A stretch of 64,000 bases of DNA from Anodontia alba. Lineage: Eukaryota; Mollusca; Bivalvia; Lucinida; Lucinidae. The stretch covers positions 61,341,181 to 61,405,180 of the forward strand of contig OZ024827.1 in the NCBI GenBank assembly GCA_964016985.1. Direction: 5' to 3'. Under the pieces are notes generated by a model. It did no database searches. It saw only the letters and a list, made by a program, of their open reading frames with translations, and was not told the origin of the DNA. Each line of letters opens with the position of its first letter. The stretch's first letter is position 1. This document shows positions 45,725-57,849 of this stretch, in pieces. The position numbers were made by a program, and so were the translations under genes.

Positions 45725-48620
45725 TGTTGCCCTTGGAAACTACGACCACATAAAATCGTAAACAAGAGGACCATGATGATCCTTTTTCGCTCACCTGAGC
45801 AAACAGCTTTGCATACTTACTGTTGAAGTTTCAGCCAAGTTCACTGCTCTAAGATTTTTGTATAAATTTTATAGCCCTGCACCCCAGCGACCATGTTTTT
45901 TTCATGCATTATGATGGCTTGAACTGAATATTGAAAGAGGGTCACCAAAGGAACAATTCTACCGTTATATTGAAATTGGTCCAGTGGTTTCTGACAAAAA
46001 GATTTTTAAAATCTTATATAGATATATAGGGAAATAAAGCTCCAGCCACTAACGGCCATGTTTTTTGACAAATCATGACAGCTTGAACAAACTTGGTAGA
46101 GGGTCACCAAAGGAAAACTCCTGCCAAGTTATATTGAAATCGGTTTAGTGGTTTTTGACAAGAAGATTTTTAAAGTTTTCTATTTAGATATATAGAGATA
46201 ATAAGCCCCACCCCTAGCAACCATGTTTTTTGACGAATCATAATTGCTTGAACAATCTTGGTAGAGGGTCACCAAAGCAACATTCCTGCCAAGTAATATT
46301 GAAATTAGTCAGGTGGTTTCTGACAAGAAGAATTTTAAATTTTTCTATACAGATATATACGGAAAATAAGCCACGCCCACTGACAGCTATGTTTTTTGAC
46401 CTATCATGAGGGCGCAATCTTGGTAGAAGGTCGCCAAAGCAACATTCCTGTCAAGTTACATTGAACTCAATCCAAGGGTTTCTTACGAGAAGATTTTTAA
46501 AGTTTTCTATATAGATATATAGGGAAAATATGCCCCGCCCCCTAGCGGCCATGTTTTTTGACGAATCATGACGGCTTGAACAATCTTGGTAGAGAGTCAC
46601 CAAAGAAACATTCCTGCCAAGTTATATTGAAATCGGTCCATTGGTTCATGACAAGAATATTTTTAAACTTTTCTATATAGATATATTGGGAAAATACACC
46701 CCTCCCCCTGGCGGCCATGTTTTTTGACAAATCATGATAACTTGAACAATCTTGGTAGAGGGACAACAAGGAAAGATTTCTGCTAAGTATTAATGAAATC
46801 GGTCCAGTGGTTTCTGACAAGAAGATTTTTAAAGTTTTCTATATTGATATATAGGGAAAATAGGCCCCGCCCCCTAGCGGCCATGTTTTTTGACAAATCA
46901 TGACGGCTTGAACAATCTTGGTAGAGGGTCACCAAAGCAACATTCCTGTCAAGTTACATTGAACTCGAGCCAACGGTTTCTTACGAGAAGATTTTTAAAG
47001 TTTTCTATATAGATATATAGGGAAAATATGCCCCACCACCTAGCGGCCATGTTTTTCTGACAAATCATGACGGCTTGAACAATCTTGGTAGAGGGTTACC
47101 AAAGCAACATTCCTGCCAAGTTATATTGAAATTGGTCCATTGGTTTCGGATTAGAAGATTTTTAAAATTTTCTATATAGACATATAGGGAAAATAAACCC
47201 CGCCCACCCTGGCGGCCATGTTTTTTTGACGAATCATGATAACTTGAACAATCTTCGTAGAGGGTCAACAAGGAAAGATTTCTGCCAAGTATTAATGAAA
47301 TCGGTCCAGTGGTTTCTGACAAGAAGATTTTTAAATTTTTCTATATAGATATATAGGGAAAATAAGTCCCGCCCCCTAGCGGCCATGTTTTTTCGACAAA
47401 TCATGACGGCTTGAACAATCTTGGTAGAGGGTTAACAAGGAAAGATTTCTGCCAAGTACTAATGAAATCGGTCCAGTGGTTTCTGACAATTTTCCTAGTT
47501 ATATAGAAATCGGTCCAGTGCTTTCTGACATGAAGAGTTTTAAAGTTTTCTATATAGATATATAGGGAAAAAAAGTCCCATCCCCTGGCGGCCATAGTTT
47601 TTGACGAATCTTGACAGCTTGAACAATCTTGGTATATAGATATATAGGGAAAATAAGCCCCACCCCCTGGCGACATGTTTTTAGATGAATCCAAATGGCT
47701 TGAACAATCTTGGTAGAGGATCACCAAACGAACATTTCTGCAAAATTATATTGAAATCGGTCCAGTGGTTTCTGACAAGAAGATTTTTAAACTTTTCTAT
47801 ATAGATATATAGGGAAAATAAGCCCCGCCCCCTGGCGGCCATGTTTTTTGACGAATCCAAATGGCTTGAACAATCATGGTAGAGGATCACCAAAGGAACA
47901 CTTCTGCAAAATTATATTGAAATTGGTCCAGTGGTTTCTGACAAGAAGATTTTTAAAGTTTTCTATATAGATATATAGGGAAAATAAGCCCCGCCCCCTG
48001 GCGGCCATGTTTTTTCACGAATCCAAATGGCTTGAACAATCTTGGTAGAGAATCACCAAAGGAACATTTCTGCAAAATTATATTGAAATCGGTCCAGTGG
48101 TTTCTGACAAAAAGATTTTTTAAGTTTTTAGTTAAAACAAATATTTTTAGCTCCTGTGACCTAGATATGCAATGGACCGGAACCATTTGAACAACTTTGA
48201 AAGAGGACCAACCAAGGATTATTCCTGTGAAGTTTGGTCAAAATCCAATCAGTGGTTTAGGAGGAGATGTTGTTTAAAGATTGTGGACGGACGGACGGAC
48301 AGACGGACGACGACGACGACGGACGGTGAGTGATCACAAAAGCTCACCTTGAGCCTTCGGCTCAGGTGAGCTAAAAAGCAGACTAGGTTACATTGAGACG
48401 ATTCATATGGCAGCAATATAGTTTGCAGGACTGCAAACGCCCCTATCACTGGTTGAAGCGAAACTCGGTTTCCAATATATCAGAATATGTTCATTGATTA
48501 CAAGGAAAATAGTAATAAAAACTGTAAAAAAGAACAGGGAGATGTTTTACGACACTAAACAGCAATAAAGTCAAATAAAATCTGTAGAACTTGCTCCTGG
48601 AAACGCATAAACAATCCGAT
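45725..48620 (-). mobile_element. PLE-C tail unit split by the 2.6-kb element
   Basis: 45,725-45,761 (TGTTGCCCTTGGAAACTACG) matches the start of a ~250-bp tail unit. The unit resumes at 48,377 with TTACATTGAGACGATTCATA, GGCAGCAATATAGTTTGCAG and TTTTACGACACTAAACAGC, and a further partial unit begins near 48,590 (GCTCCTGGAAACGC). The tail unit existed before the larger element entered it. Confidence 0.75.
45762..48376 (+). mobile_element. Helentron/Pearl-like element with ~166-bp tandem core
   Basis: Starts ACAAGAGGACCATGATGATC, then CGCTCACCTGAGC. The core is about 14 tandem units of roughly 166 bp (GGCGGCCATGTTTTTTGAC-type landmark at 46,053, 46,217, 46,384, 46,547, 46,714, 46,880, 47,045, 47,213 and onward to 48,004), with one shortened unit at about 47,590-47,671. 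The 3' part has GGACGGACGGACAGACGG and GACGACGAC microsatellites, then a hairpin GAGCC-TTC-GGCTC, then AGGTGAGCTAA. Subterminal inverted repeats (CTCACCTGAGC/GCTCAGGTGAG), tandem core, microsatellite and a hairpin followed by CTAA fit bivalve Pearl elements and the Helentron-associated HINE group. Non-autonomous; minus-strand frames of 65-108 codons are by-products of the units. Confidence 0.8.
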
Positions 48621-48784
48621 CTTCATAAAAAGCAATCAGGCAGAATGTTCAAATAATTTCTGCTTAGGCTACCAGTGTTCGTCGATCTCCTGTGAAATAT
48701 GCCTGTACTAGCTACAGTTTTCTATTTATTTATTTACATATCTATTTATTTACAGCGTATTAATGACAAAACATGCTTATATGC

Positions 48785-49030
48785 GTATACAGATATATAT
48801 TTACATACTTAGTGCATAAACAGAAAAAAAATCATAGTTAACTGTTAGGACGTAATGTTGTTCATACTTTAATATTTACATTCTCAGTGCATCAACAGGT
48901 GAAAAAAAGTTTAATTTTTGGGACGAAATGTTGTTCATACTTCATTATTTACATTCTCAGTGTACTTACAGAAAAAAGAAACAAAACAAAAAACCTACAG
49001 TTAACTATTGGAAGGTAATGCTGTCCATAC
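48785..49030. repeat. Three diverged ~70-90 bp repeats
   Basis: TTTACATACTTAGTGCATAA or TTTACATTCTCAGTG, then AACAG, GAAAAAAA, a GGACGTAATG or GGACGAAATG block and GTTCATACTT, occurs three times. Confidence 0.6.
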
Positions 49031-50300
49031 TTCAACACGCGACGTCACATGACCATTAAGTGACGTCAAAATAAACAATGGTTCTCTCCTATATGCTTAT
49101 TTCATACTTAAACCATGTATGTTATATGTTTATTGATTTGAGAGTCTGAACAGCTCCAGGTTTGCAAAGAAGTTTCTGTTTCTACAGACAAATTAAGTTT
49201 TATTTCAGCAGTATTTGGTTTTATTTGCATGTTTTGGTAGTCATTTAGAAACCAGACATATAAGGCATGAAAGTGTATAAAAGTATTTGGACACTAAATC
49301 CACTTGAGAAAATGTTTCCTAGAAGCTGTTAATGTTCGGCTTTCTAAATGCTTTTTTCTTTGTGCATTTTTATAAAGCACGTACAAGGCCGATATCAAGA
49401 AAAGACAACACACGTTTTAGCAGAGAACTGAATTGTTTAGCTCAGACATGCCCTCTAAATACTTAAGGCACCTGTATTGGGTTACCGTTTAACGTATAGC
49501 ACCCTGGGTAAAACTTTTGGCAGACTGTATATTGAAATACGTTTCCCAGAAATCAAGTTTTAAAATTTAAATGCTAATTGTCTCCTCTACAGAATTACCA
49601 TAGGGAGTGGTAAATATTAACCTTCAGGGGGATCAGATACCCTTTCAGGAGAGACAACTCTGTCAAAAAGTGTTTTGACTCAAAGGTGAACATATAAGGA
49701 TCTCTCATTGGTGTGAGGGGTAGATAAAAAATCCGTACCGAGGATCACTGTCTGGCATCACAAGGCTTGCCGAGTGATGTCAGAGAGTGATCAAGAGGGA
49801 CGGAATTTTCTATCTACCCCTCACACCTATGATGGATTATTTTCTTGCACACCTTTCATTTCGGAACGTAGATTTTTTAAAAAATGCAGCCACTTCGATT
49901 GCTGACGGCCGCCATATTGTGGTAACATTACTGTGGCGTTTAATGACGTCATTACCTTCAATGACGTAAACCTTAACGATTGCATACGTGACGTCTATTA
50001 CAACCGGTGCATATCAAACATATGAGAATTCTCGATTTGTATCTTACCCTCGGTAGGATAACGTAGGTCGGATAAGAATTTTTGTCCGAGGGTCAAATCC
50101 AGGATTTCCTTATCTTGTATGCGGGAATTTCCTTTCCTTTTAAAGTAGACCACTTACTAATATGAGTTTGGTCTACAGTAAACCAAACAGGAAGTTACAA
50201 AGTTTATCTCCCTTTGATAGGGAGGAAGATCTACCAACTGTATCCATTCCCTTGAATGTGATTCCGGATGATTTTAGCTGTTCACATGGCGAAACATACT
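49031..50300. other. Mostly unassigned
   Basis: A third copy of the GGGTAAAAAT inverted-repeat family is at 49,499-49,612 (CCCTGGGTAAAACTTTTGGC to ATAGGGAGTGGTAAATATTA). A fragment of the AAAAGGAAA family (CCTTTCCTTTTAAAGTAGAC) is near 50,130. Around 49,690-49,830, GAGGGGTAGATA and TATCTACCCCTC form a further inverted pair. No gene. Confidence 0.5.
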
Positions 50301-50302
50301 GC

Positions 50303-50408
50303 CCAGACGTCACATGACGTTTATACAACGTCGCATTAACGTCGATGTAACGTCATATGACGTTACATCGACGTTAATGGGACGTTGTGTAAACGCCATG
50401 ACGTTGCA
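50303..50408. repeat. ACGT-rich near-perfect palindrome
   Basis: Centred on CATATG at 50,354-50,359: GATGTAACGT on the left mirrors ACGTTACATC on the right, extending through ATTAACGTC/GACGTTAAT to about 50 bp each side. Further TATAAACGTCACGATGTTGT-type words continue to 50,475. Confidence 0.85.
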
Positions 50409-50740
50409 CCGACATAAATAAGACGTTTTATAAACGTCACGATGTTGTATCGACGTTAATGCGATGATGTATAAAGTCATGTGCCCGCTTGGTGTTGTCG
50501 AATATTTCTTTGGCTTGACTTGATCTGGTTATGCCGACAATATTACTTCCGTAATACATGGACAGATCAAACATACGGGAGAAATAAAAAAAAATATGGA
50601 GACTAAACAGATAGTTTACAGTTAGGATAAATATATTGCATCTTTTTTATATTGCATTTCTTCGTTGTAGAAATACTTTTTTATAATGCAAGTTTGTGTA
50701 CGTTGTATTCCGACTTCCTATGTCATACAGCGTGAGAAAA

Positions 50741-50852
50741 CGTACCTTTTCACATGTGCGCACAACGGAGACTTAAATCAGCCTGCGCATCCGCGCCAAA
50801 GCGTAGGATGATTTGAATCGTCGCTGGGCGCACATATGAGAAGGTATATTTT
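50741..50852. mobile_element. ~110-bp inverted-repeat MITE
   Basis: TACCTTTTCACATGTGCGCA faces TGGGCGCACATATGAGAAGG; the inner GACTTAAATCAGCCTGCGCA faces GATGATTTGAATCGTC. It shares CAGCCTGCGCAT with the GGGCACAG family but has different termini. Confidence 0.75.
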
Positions 50853-51190
50853 GCGACGACAGGGCTCATATGATGTCAAAGTACCGTTAGTTTGGTCAGA
50901 GCTCTATTTAAAGTCGCTCAAAGATAATATTCCTGTTGAAATAGATTGAAACATTTTTGCTCAAGAATTACAAATCCTTTCTGTAACCAGAACATAGTAA
51001 AAAGACTTATATTATATTCTAGACTAACATATAGAAAACGTTTATGTAAACGGGTCTCAAACTGCTGATTTGTCTGTTTAATGACCTGAAATGGTAAAAA
51101 ACAAACGACGCTTTTTTCGTCTAAAGGTTTTAAGCAAACGATATTAAACAACGGAAATGTATTTGTTTAGATCTTCAATGTGTATTTGAC

Positions 51191-51195
51191 ATATT

Positions 51196-51226
<31 letters not shown>

Positions 51227-52301
51227 GCATAACACCTACAGGACCACATGTCTTATTCTCTGCATAACAGTGACATAAATGTTTTGGAAACAACACGGCT
51301 CTAGATCTTAAGAACACAACTTAACTACACCTGATCATGCGCAAACAGGTATGATTGTCCTCTGTTATTTGTTTGGTCTACGGATGGATTTCAATGAATT
51401 TGACGTAAGCATAAGCTCGAAAGCTCATTGAGCCAAGCTCACCAACATTATGTAACAACACTGAACACAGATGCCAAGATAAGACGAAATATTGTTGCGG
51501 CATTTAAGACACTTAAACACACTTTTGCCAAGACAAGCTTAAACAATATGGCCCCATTTAACACAGACAAACTTCCACGAAAACCCTTTTAATGAGTTAT
51601 AATGCCTTATTGAAGTCCATGTTTTGGCATCAGTACATAAAGATCTGTGATTTCGGAAATCGAAAGCATGTTCTTAGGGCCATATAGAATCTACAACAAT
51701 TTGTATAAACGATGGTCAACCGATCAAGATCTGTGCCATTCGCATAGATAAGGTACATTGGCATTTGGCTCAGGTCGTTCGCTCAGATCGATTTCGTTGT
51801 TGTGCATCAAGATGATTTTCCTAGAATATCGTATAAAGGTGCCAAGATTATTTTCCTAGAATATCGTCGTTAATGATATCCGCTCAACAATAGACAAACT
51901 GTCATATTAGAATAAAATGTACTTTCAGTTCAAGGCAGTTTTACCAATATTGTCCATATATGATATATATTCGAAAATTACTGCTGTTACCCAAAACCTG
52001 TTCAACAAATCCACTTTGTCTTGTGGACACTCTTCGCTACGTGTTAACAATAAGAGCGAAATTACAACAAAAACGAACTTCAACGAAAATTAACCAGAAC
52101 ATCAAAGAGGAAGTGCAATAAAAAAATAATGCTTAGATCAGTCAACAGAAAAAATCTTTACTCGTGTAGGATTTGCTCACCGTGGCTCTGCTGGTTCTCA
52201 TTCTGGTTATATTTTAGTGTTGATACGTTAATTAACATGTTTTTTGTGTTGATTCATGATGAATTAGGGAAACCCTTTATGGACCGAACAAAAAGTTTAG
52301 C
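51191..52301. other. Unassigned with ATT tract and a 35-bp duplication
   Basis: (ATT)n at 51,191-51,225. GATTTTCCTAGAATATCGT and its neighbours are duplicated at about 51,810-51,870. No gene. Confidence 0.55.
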
Positions 52302-54740
52302 TGGAACTGCATCAGGATTAATGGGTGTGGGTTTAGCACTCATCGGAACTGTATCATAAGAAATGGGCGCATGTTTAACGCGCATAGGTACTGTATAAGG
52401 AGTAATGGGGGCTCAGATGAGCTGCATCAGGAGTTATGGGCGCAGACTGAGCGCTCATAGGAACTGTATCAGCAGTAATTCACGTGGGTTGAACGCTCAT
52501 CTGTATATATCAGCAGCAATGGGCGCAGGTTGAACGGTCACAGAAAATGTATAAGGACTAATTGGCGCAGGTTGAGCGCTCATAGGATCTGTATCAGGAT
52601 TACTGGGCGAACATTGAGCGGTCATGGGAATTGTATCAGGATTAATGGGTTCAGGATGAGCGCTCATGGGAACTATATCAGGAATAATGGGCGCAGGTTG
52701 AGCGCTATTAGGAACTGTAGCAGCCGTAATTGGTACAGGTTGAACGCTCATAGAAACTACAATATGATTAATAGGCGCAGGTTAATGGCTCAAGGGAACT
52801 TTATCAGCATTAATGGGCGCAGGTTGAACGCTCATGGAAACTGTATAAGGATTAATGGGCACAGGTTAAACGGTAATACATGTAGGAGCTCTATCAGGAA
52901 AAATGGGTGCAGATTGAACGCTCATAAAAACTGTATAAGGATTATTGGGCGTAGGTTGAACGCTCATAGAAACTGTATAAGGATAAATGGGCGCAGGTTG
53001 ATGCTCATAGATACTATATCAGCTGTAATTAGCACAGGATGGACGCGCATATGAACTGTATCAGCAGTATACTCATAGAAACTGTATGAGGATTAATGGG
53101 TGCAGGTTGAACGCTCATAGGAACTATATCAGGACTAATGGGCGAAAATTGAACGCTCAAAGGAACTGTATCAGTATTAATCAGCACAGGTTGAACACTT
53201 ACAGGAATTGTGTCAGTATTAATGGGCGCAGGTTGAACGCTCATAGGGACTTTATCAGGATAAAAGGGCGCAGATTGAACGCTCATAGTGAACTGTATCA
53301 GGATAAATAGATGCAGTCGGGACGCACATATCATTTGAACCAGCAGATATGGCCGCAGGTTAAGCGCTCATAGAAGCTGTATCGGTCGTAATAGGCACAG
53401 GGTGAGCGCTCATAGACACTGTATAAGATTAATGGGCAGAGGTTGAGTGCTCAAGGGAACTGTATCAGCAGTAATAGGCGCAGGTTGAACGCTCATAGGA
53501 ACTTTATAAGGATTAATGGGCGCAGGTTGAACGCTTATAGAAACTGTATAAGAATAAATCGGCACAGGTTGAGCGCTCATGGGAACTGTATTAGGATTAA
53601 TTGGCGCTGGTTGAACGCGCATAGTAACTGTATTAGGATAAATCTGTTCAGGTTGAGCGCTCAAAGGCGCTTTATAAGGATTAATTGGCGCAGGTTGAAC
53701 GCTCATAGAAATTGTATAAGGCTTAATGGGCGCAGGTTGAGTGCTCATGTGAAGTGTATAATGATTTATTGGCACAGGCTGAATGCTCATATGAACTGTA
53801 TCAGCAGTTTTGGCTTAGACGCTCATAGAAACTGTATCCAGATTGATGGGCGCAGGCTGAACGCTCATATGAGCTGTACCAGGATTAAATGGCGAAAGGT
53901 TAACGCCCAAAGGAACTGTATCAACATTAATCGATGCCGGCTGATCGTTCATATGAACTGTATCAGCTGTAATTGAGCGCTCATGGGAACTATATCGACC
54001 GTAGTTGGCGAAGGTAGAACGCTCATAGAAACTGTATAAGGAGTAACAAGCGGGGATTGAGCGCTCAGAGGAACTATATCGGCAGTAATAAGAGCAGGTT
54101 GAACACTTATAGGAACTGTAGCAGACTTAAAGGGCGAAGGATGAACGCTCAAAGGAACTGTATCAGCATTAATGTATGCAGGTTCATATAAATTATACCA
54201 GTAGTAATGGGCGCAGGTTTAGCGGTCATAGGAACTGTATCGGCCGTAATGGACGCAGTTTGAACGCCCATAGAAACTGTATAAGGATTAAAGGGCGAAA
54301 GTTGAGCGCTCAGAAGAAATGTATCAGCAGTGGGGGCATGTTTAACGCTACAAGAAACTGTGTAAGAATTCATGGGCGCAGGTAGAGCGCTTATGGGAAC
54401 TGTATAAGGATTAATGGGCACAGGTTAAGCGCTCATATAAACTGTATCCGCAATATTGTCGCAGAGGCTCATAGAAACTGTATAAATATTATTGGGCGAA
54501 GGTTGAACGTTCATGGGAACTGTATCAGCAGTAATGGGTGCAGGTTGAACGTTCATAGGAACTGTATCAGGATTAATGGGCGCAAGTTGAGTGCTAACAG
54601 GAACTATAAGCAGTAATGGATGCAGGTTGAACGCTCTTATGAAGTGTATCAGCACTATTTCGAACAGGTAGAACTCTCATAGGAACTGTATCGGCCGTAA
54701 TGGGCACAGGCTGAACACTTATAGGACGCAGGCTGAGCGC
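52302..54740. repeat. 42-bp minisatellite, ~58 copies, 14-residue frames on both strands
   Basis: The unit starts ATGGGCGCAGGTTGAACGCT and continues CATAGAAACTGTATAAGGAT. Since 42 is a multiple of three, the plus strand reads NGRRLNAHRNCIRI repeats (174 codons at 52,530-53,054, 177 at 53,443-53,976) and the minus strand reads MSVQPAPINPYTVP repeats (up to 126 codons, 53,790-53,410). Both strands are broken several times by unit-length changes, and start codons and stops appear randomly. The minus-strand version, Pro-rich and hydrophobic, would be the more protein-like. I see no flanking exon, signal peptide or polyadenylation signal. Best read as a satellite; a secreted repetitive protein gene cannot be fully excluded. 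A three-unit remnant is at 62,651-62,774. Confidence 0.9.
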
Positions 54741-54866
54741 TAATATGTAATTAAGACAATGCCTTTTTCGCGACATCGCCTTCTGAACAATTCAGAGTAA
54801 CTACAGTTGTAATAGTGGGTGAACATCACTCTTTGGTTCTGAATCTCTTTTAACTACACTGCAAAA
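54741..54866. other. Unassigned flank of the 42-bp array
   Basis: No repeat or gene recognised. Confidence 0.4.
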
Positions 54867-56352
54867 TATAAGGATCCTAGCTCAAGCAGTTGTCAAAATA
54901 TGGTGTTGACAAGGTGTTGCTATTGATATAATAGCAATGTCTGCATAACTCCATCAATATTTTACGGAATTCGCTCAAAAGTAAATAAAGTTGTCTTCAA
55001 ACTAATCAAAAACTGTACGCAGAAGGGGTGCAAGGTGTACGAACCTTTTTCTGGGAAAATTATTTGTGGTCTGCAGAATCTGCATGTCGTCTGATGATGC
55101 TTTATATTTCTGTACTTTTTCATGAACATATCTTAAATGCTTATCAACTTTTACAGCGGAAACAAAACTACTATTGTCAAACTTCAAAGGGGGAATAACA
55201 CCAAGGAAATATATAGACAAAAGTTACACTGCTTGTAGTCTGTACATCATCCAATGACGCTTTATATTTCTGTAAAGTTTCATAAAAATATCTTGGAAGG
55301 CTTTCTATTTATTCAACGGCAACGAAACTACATTGTCAAATTTCAAAGGAGAATTACTCCAAAAAATATAAAGACAAGAGTTATGGTTCTTGTTGTCTGC
55401 ATGTTGTCTGATGATGTTTTATATTTCTATGAAGTTTTATGAAACTATCTTGAACGGTTTTTAAGTTATAGAGGGATACCAAAAGACCATTATCAAATTA
55501 CAAAGGGGAATAACTCCAAAATCTATTGACAAGAGCTCTGGTTCTTGTGGCTGCACTTGGTCTGATAATGCTTTATATTTCTATTAAGTTACATGAAAAT
55601 ATCTTGAACTGTTGAGCCGACACGATTTTGTGACAAACAGATGGACGGACGGACAGACAACCAAGGCAAGACACAAGGCTTAACCAAGACATAACTAGAA
55701 TTTGTTTTTCTACAAAACACAGATGTCTCCCCTCTTTTTGGTGTCATATTGTATTGTACATTCAGCGAACATTTATATTATGAGCTTCCAAGGAAAATAA
55801 CTAAAAAAGGATAGATGCAACAGTTATGGTTCTTGCGCTTTGCGTGTCCTTTTAATGATGATTGATATTCATAGAATGTTTTGTGAAGATATCTTGAACG
55901 GTTTTCAAGTTATAGAGTGGACACGTTTTTTTTGTGACGGACAAAGTTCCAAAGGAAATAATTCAAAAAGTATAAATGCAAGAGTCATGGTTCTTGCGCT
56001 CTGCATGTCGTCTATTGTTGATTGATATTGATTGATGTTGATTGATATTTACATGCAGTTTCTTGATATCTTGAACAGATTTCAAGTTACAGAGAGGACA
56101 CGATTTTGTGATGGAAAAAGTTCCAAGGGAAATAACTCAAAATGTACAAATGCAAGATTTGTGGTTCTTGTGCTCTGCATGTATGATAATGTTGATTGTT
56201 ATCAATATAAAGTTTCGTGAAGACAGCTTGAACCATTTTCAAGTTATAGAGCTGACACGATTTTTACAGACAGACAGACGCCCGGGGCAAAAAAACAATA
56301 CATAGTCTCCCTACCCTAAAGGGGGAAGACATAAATATAAGAATCCTAGCTC
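54867..56352 (+). mobile_element. Tandem-core element, ~150-170 bp units, diverged
   Basis: AATATAAGGATCCTAGCTCA at 54,867 recurs as AATATAAGAATCCTAGCTCA at 56,332, bracketing the region. Inside, GGTTCTTG landmarks at about 55,384, 55,532, 55,826, 55,989 and 56,162 with GTCTGATGATG, ATCTTGAACGGTTTTCAAGT and GGGAATAACTCC mark four to six units. GACGGACGGACAGAC tracts lie at 55,630 and 56,265. A hairpin CCCTACCC-TAAA-GGGGG near 56,310 stands close to the 3' end. The same architecture as the element at 45,762, but older. Confidence 0.65.
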
Positions 56353-56759
56353 AAACGGGCAGGGGCATATTGCTTTTGCAGATCTTGTCGGCACAGGCGT
56401 CCCCATCCAAAGGGGGCAATATTTAGCATAAAACAGATTCAAAAACAAGCATAATTCTAGCATGCTAGGTCCAATGGAAAAAAAAAACTAAAAAAAAAAC
56501 GTGTTCACTTATTTTTAGATTCCCAGCATAAGCTATTCTCTAATTTCACAAGCATCTAAAAGTGGTAATGCGCAGATGGACAGACGGACAAGACCAAACC
56601 AATATGGCCCCCAACTTTTCAAAGTTTTGTGGATAAAAATATATAACTTGATGATCCTCTATATTGCTTAAATGTACACAGTTTGGCTATTTTCCATCTG
56701 TTATTTTATTCATTTGCGGATTCACCATCTTTATGGGGCCCTCAGGAATGGGTAACTCT
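56353..56759. other. Unassigned
   Basis: A short GGACAGACGGAC tract at 56,577-56,590 hints at the end of another tandem-core element; nothing else. Confidence 0.45.
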
Positions 56760-57190
56760 CATGCCAACAGTCAAAAGTGGGCCAAAATTTAACCTGTCCG
56801 AGATTTTATGCCTGTCTGTGTTATCTGCCTGTTCGATGAAGACTCAAAAATGAAGTAAATATCATCTTCCCCATTATATGTCTATGGGAAACTAAAGGAC
56901 AAGTAAATAGTCTGATCTGCCCAAAAATCAAATTTGTCCAAGATTTTATGGCTGTCCTCAATACTTGCAATGCTGATGAAGATTTAATCGAAAATGTAAT
57001 TGCTATCGTCTGGACAAAGATATATGAGGCCCGTAAGGGTGGGTAACTGCCATGCCAACATTCGAAACTGGATCAAAATGGAACAAGATTTTATGTCTGT
57101 CCCTATTGTTTGCATGTTTGATGAAGATCTGATCAAAAATGAAGTCGCTATCGTCCGGATTACATTTTCCCCATATGTCTATGGGAGACT
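56760..57190 (+). repeat. Diverged tandem repeat, two to three units
   Basis: Blocks such as TCATGCCAACA, AAGATTTTATGYCTGTC, TGATGAAGAT and CCCCATATGTCTATGGGA recur in order at about 56,760-56,900 and 57,040-57,190, with a partial unit between. The 89-codon frame at 57,000-57,269 reads through one unit and has no domain. Confidence 0.65.
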
Positions 57191-57400
57191 AAATGGCAAG
57201 CACCGTATTCGACCTAATTGCCGCAACATGCGCTTAGATTTTTCAAAATTACAGAGAAATTTTGTGTAAAATAACCACCCACCTATACTCATTTACACAT
57301 AAAAAACGATCGGCAAAGGACTTATGTAATGATGCTTGTGGCTTATGCGATGTTTTTGTGTTTTTTTTTTTTTTTTGTTTGTTTGTTTCTGGTTTTCTTT

Positions 57401-57489
57401 ATAAAAGCATAATTTATGGGTACCCACATGAACTGCATCGACAAGTTGATGCAATTCAAATGGGTTCCCACAACATATGGCTTTATAAA
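57401..57489. mobile_element. Hairpin around ATGGGTACCCACA
   Basis: TATAAAGCATAATTTATGGG then TACCCACATGAACTGCATCG faces TTGATGCAATTCAAATGGGT and TCCCACAACATATGGCTTTA. The 129-codon frame 57,262-57,651 reads across this hairpin and a T run and is not a gene. A related CCATATGTTGTGGGTATCCA word is at 59,561. Confidence 0.75.
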
Positions 57490-57649
57490 GAAGTAGACAA
57501 AAAATACACTGGCTGCATTCTGAAGACTACGGAATCTCTGGATTGTTCACTTATAGGGGTGTATGCGGTAATTAGCTCGAATACGGTAACTCAAATGCAT
57601 GTTGCCACTCCTTCCTTTGTAATGTTCTCTAAAAGGCCAGACAGGAGAT

Positions 57650-57790
57650 AAGTTCAACAGGTTCTTTTTTCCCTGCTGGTGCACAACATGGTCTTTCCCT
57701 ACTATATGCAACAAGGTCTTCTTTCCCTGCTGCTGCGTAACATGGTCTTCTTTCCCCTCTGGTGCTTAACAGATTTCCTTCTTTAATTTC
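57650..57790. repeat. Three ~50-bp repeats, TTCTTTCCCTGCTGNTGC
   Basis: TTTCCCTGCTGGTGCACAAC, the related TTTCCCTACTATATGCAACA and TTTCCCTGCTGCTGCGTAAC follow each other, each ending in ATGGTCTT or AAGGTCTT. Confidence 0.65.
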
Positions 57791-57849
57791 TTTCCAAACA
57801 AAACTAGAAAAGTAGAAAAAAAGAAAAACAAATGCCACGCCCCCCTCCC

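Noticed and set aside
46566..48186. Series of minus-strand frames with shared YQDCSSHLDSSKN and NHWTDFN segments as a protein family
   Set aside because: They are translations of the ~166-bp tandem units of the element at 45,762-48,376; the period is not a multiple of three and frames end at each unit change.
52302..54740. CRISPR-like array from the regular 42-bp spacing
   Set aside because: There are no unique spacers between conserved repeats; the whole 42 bp is the repeat, and the context is animal transposon-rich DNA.
57262..57651. 129-codon plus-strand frame as a gene
   Set aside because: It crosses a T run and the hairpin at 57,401-57,489; no motif and no start context.
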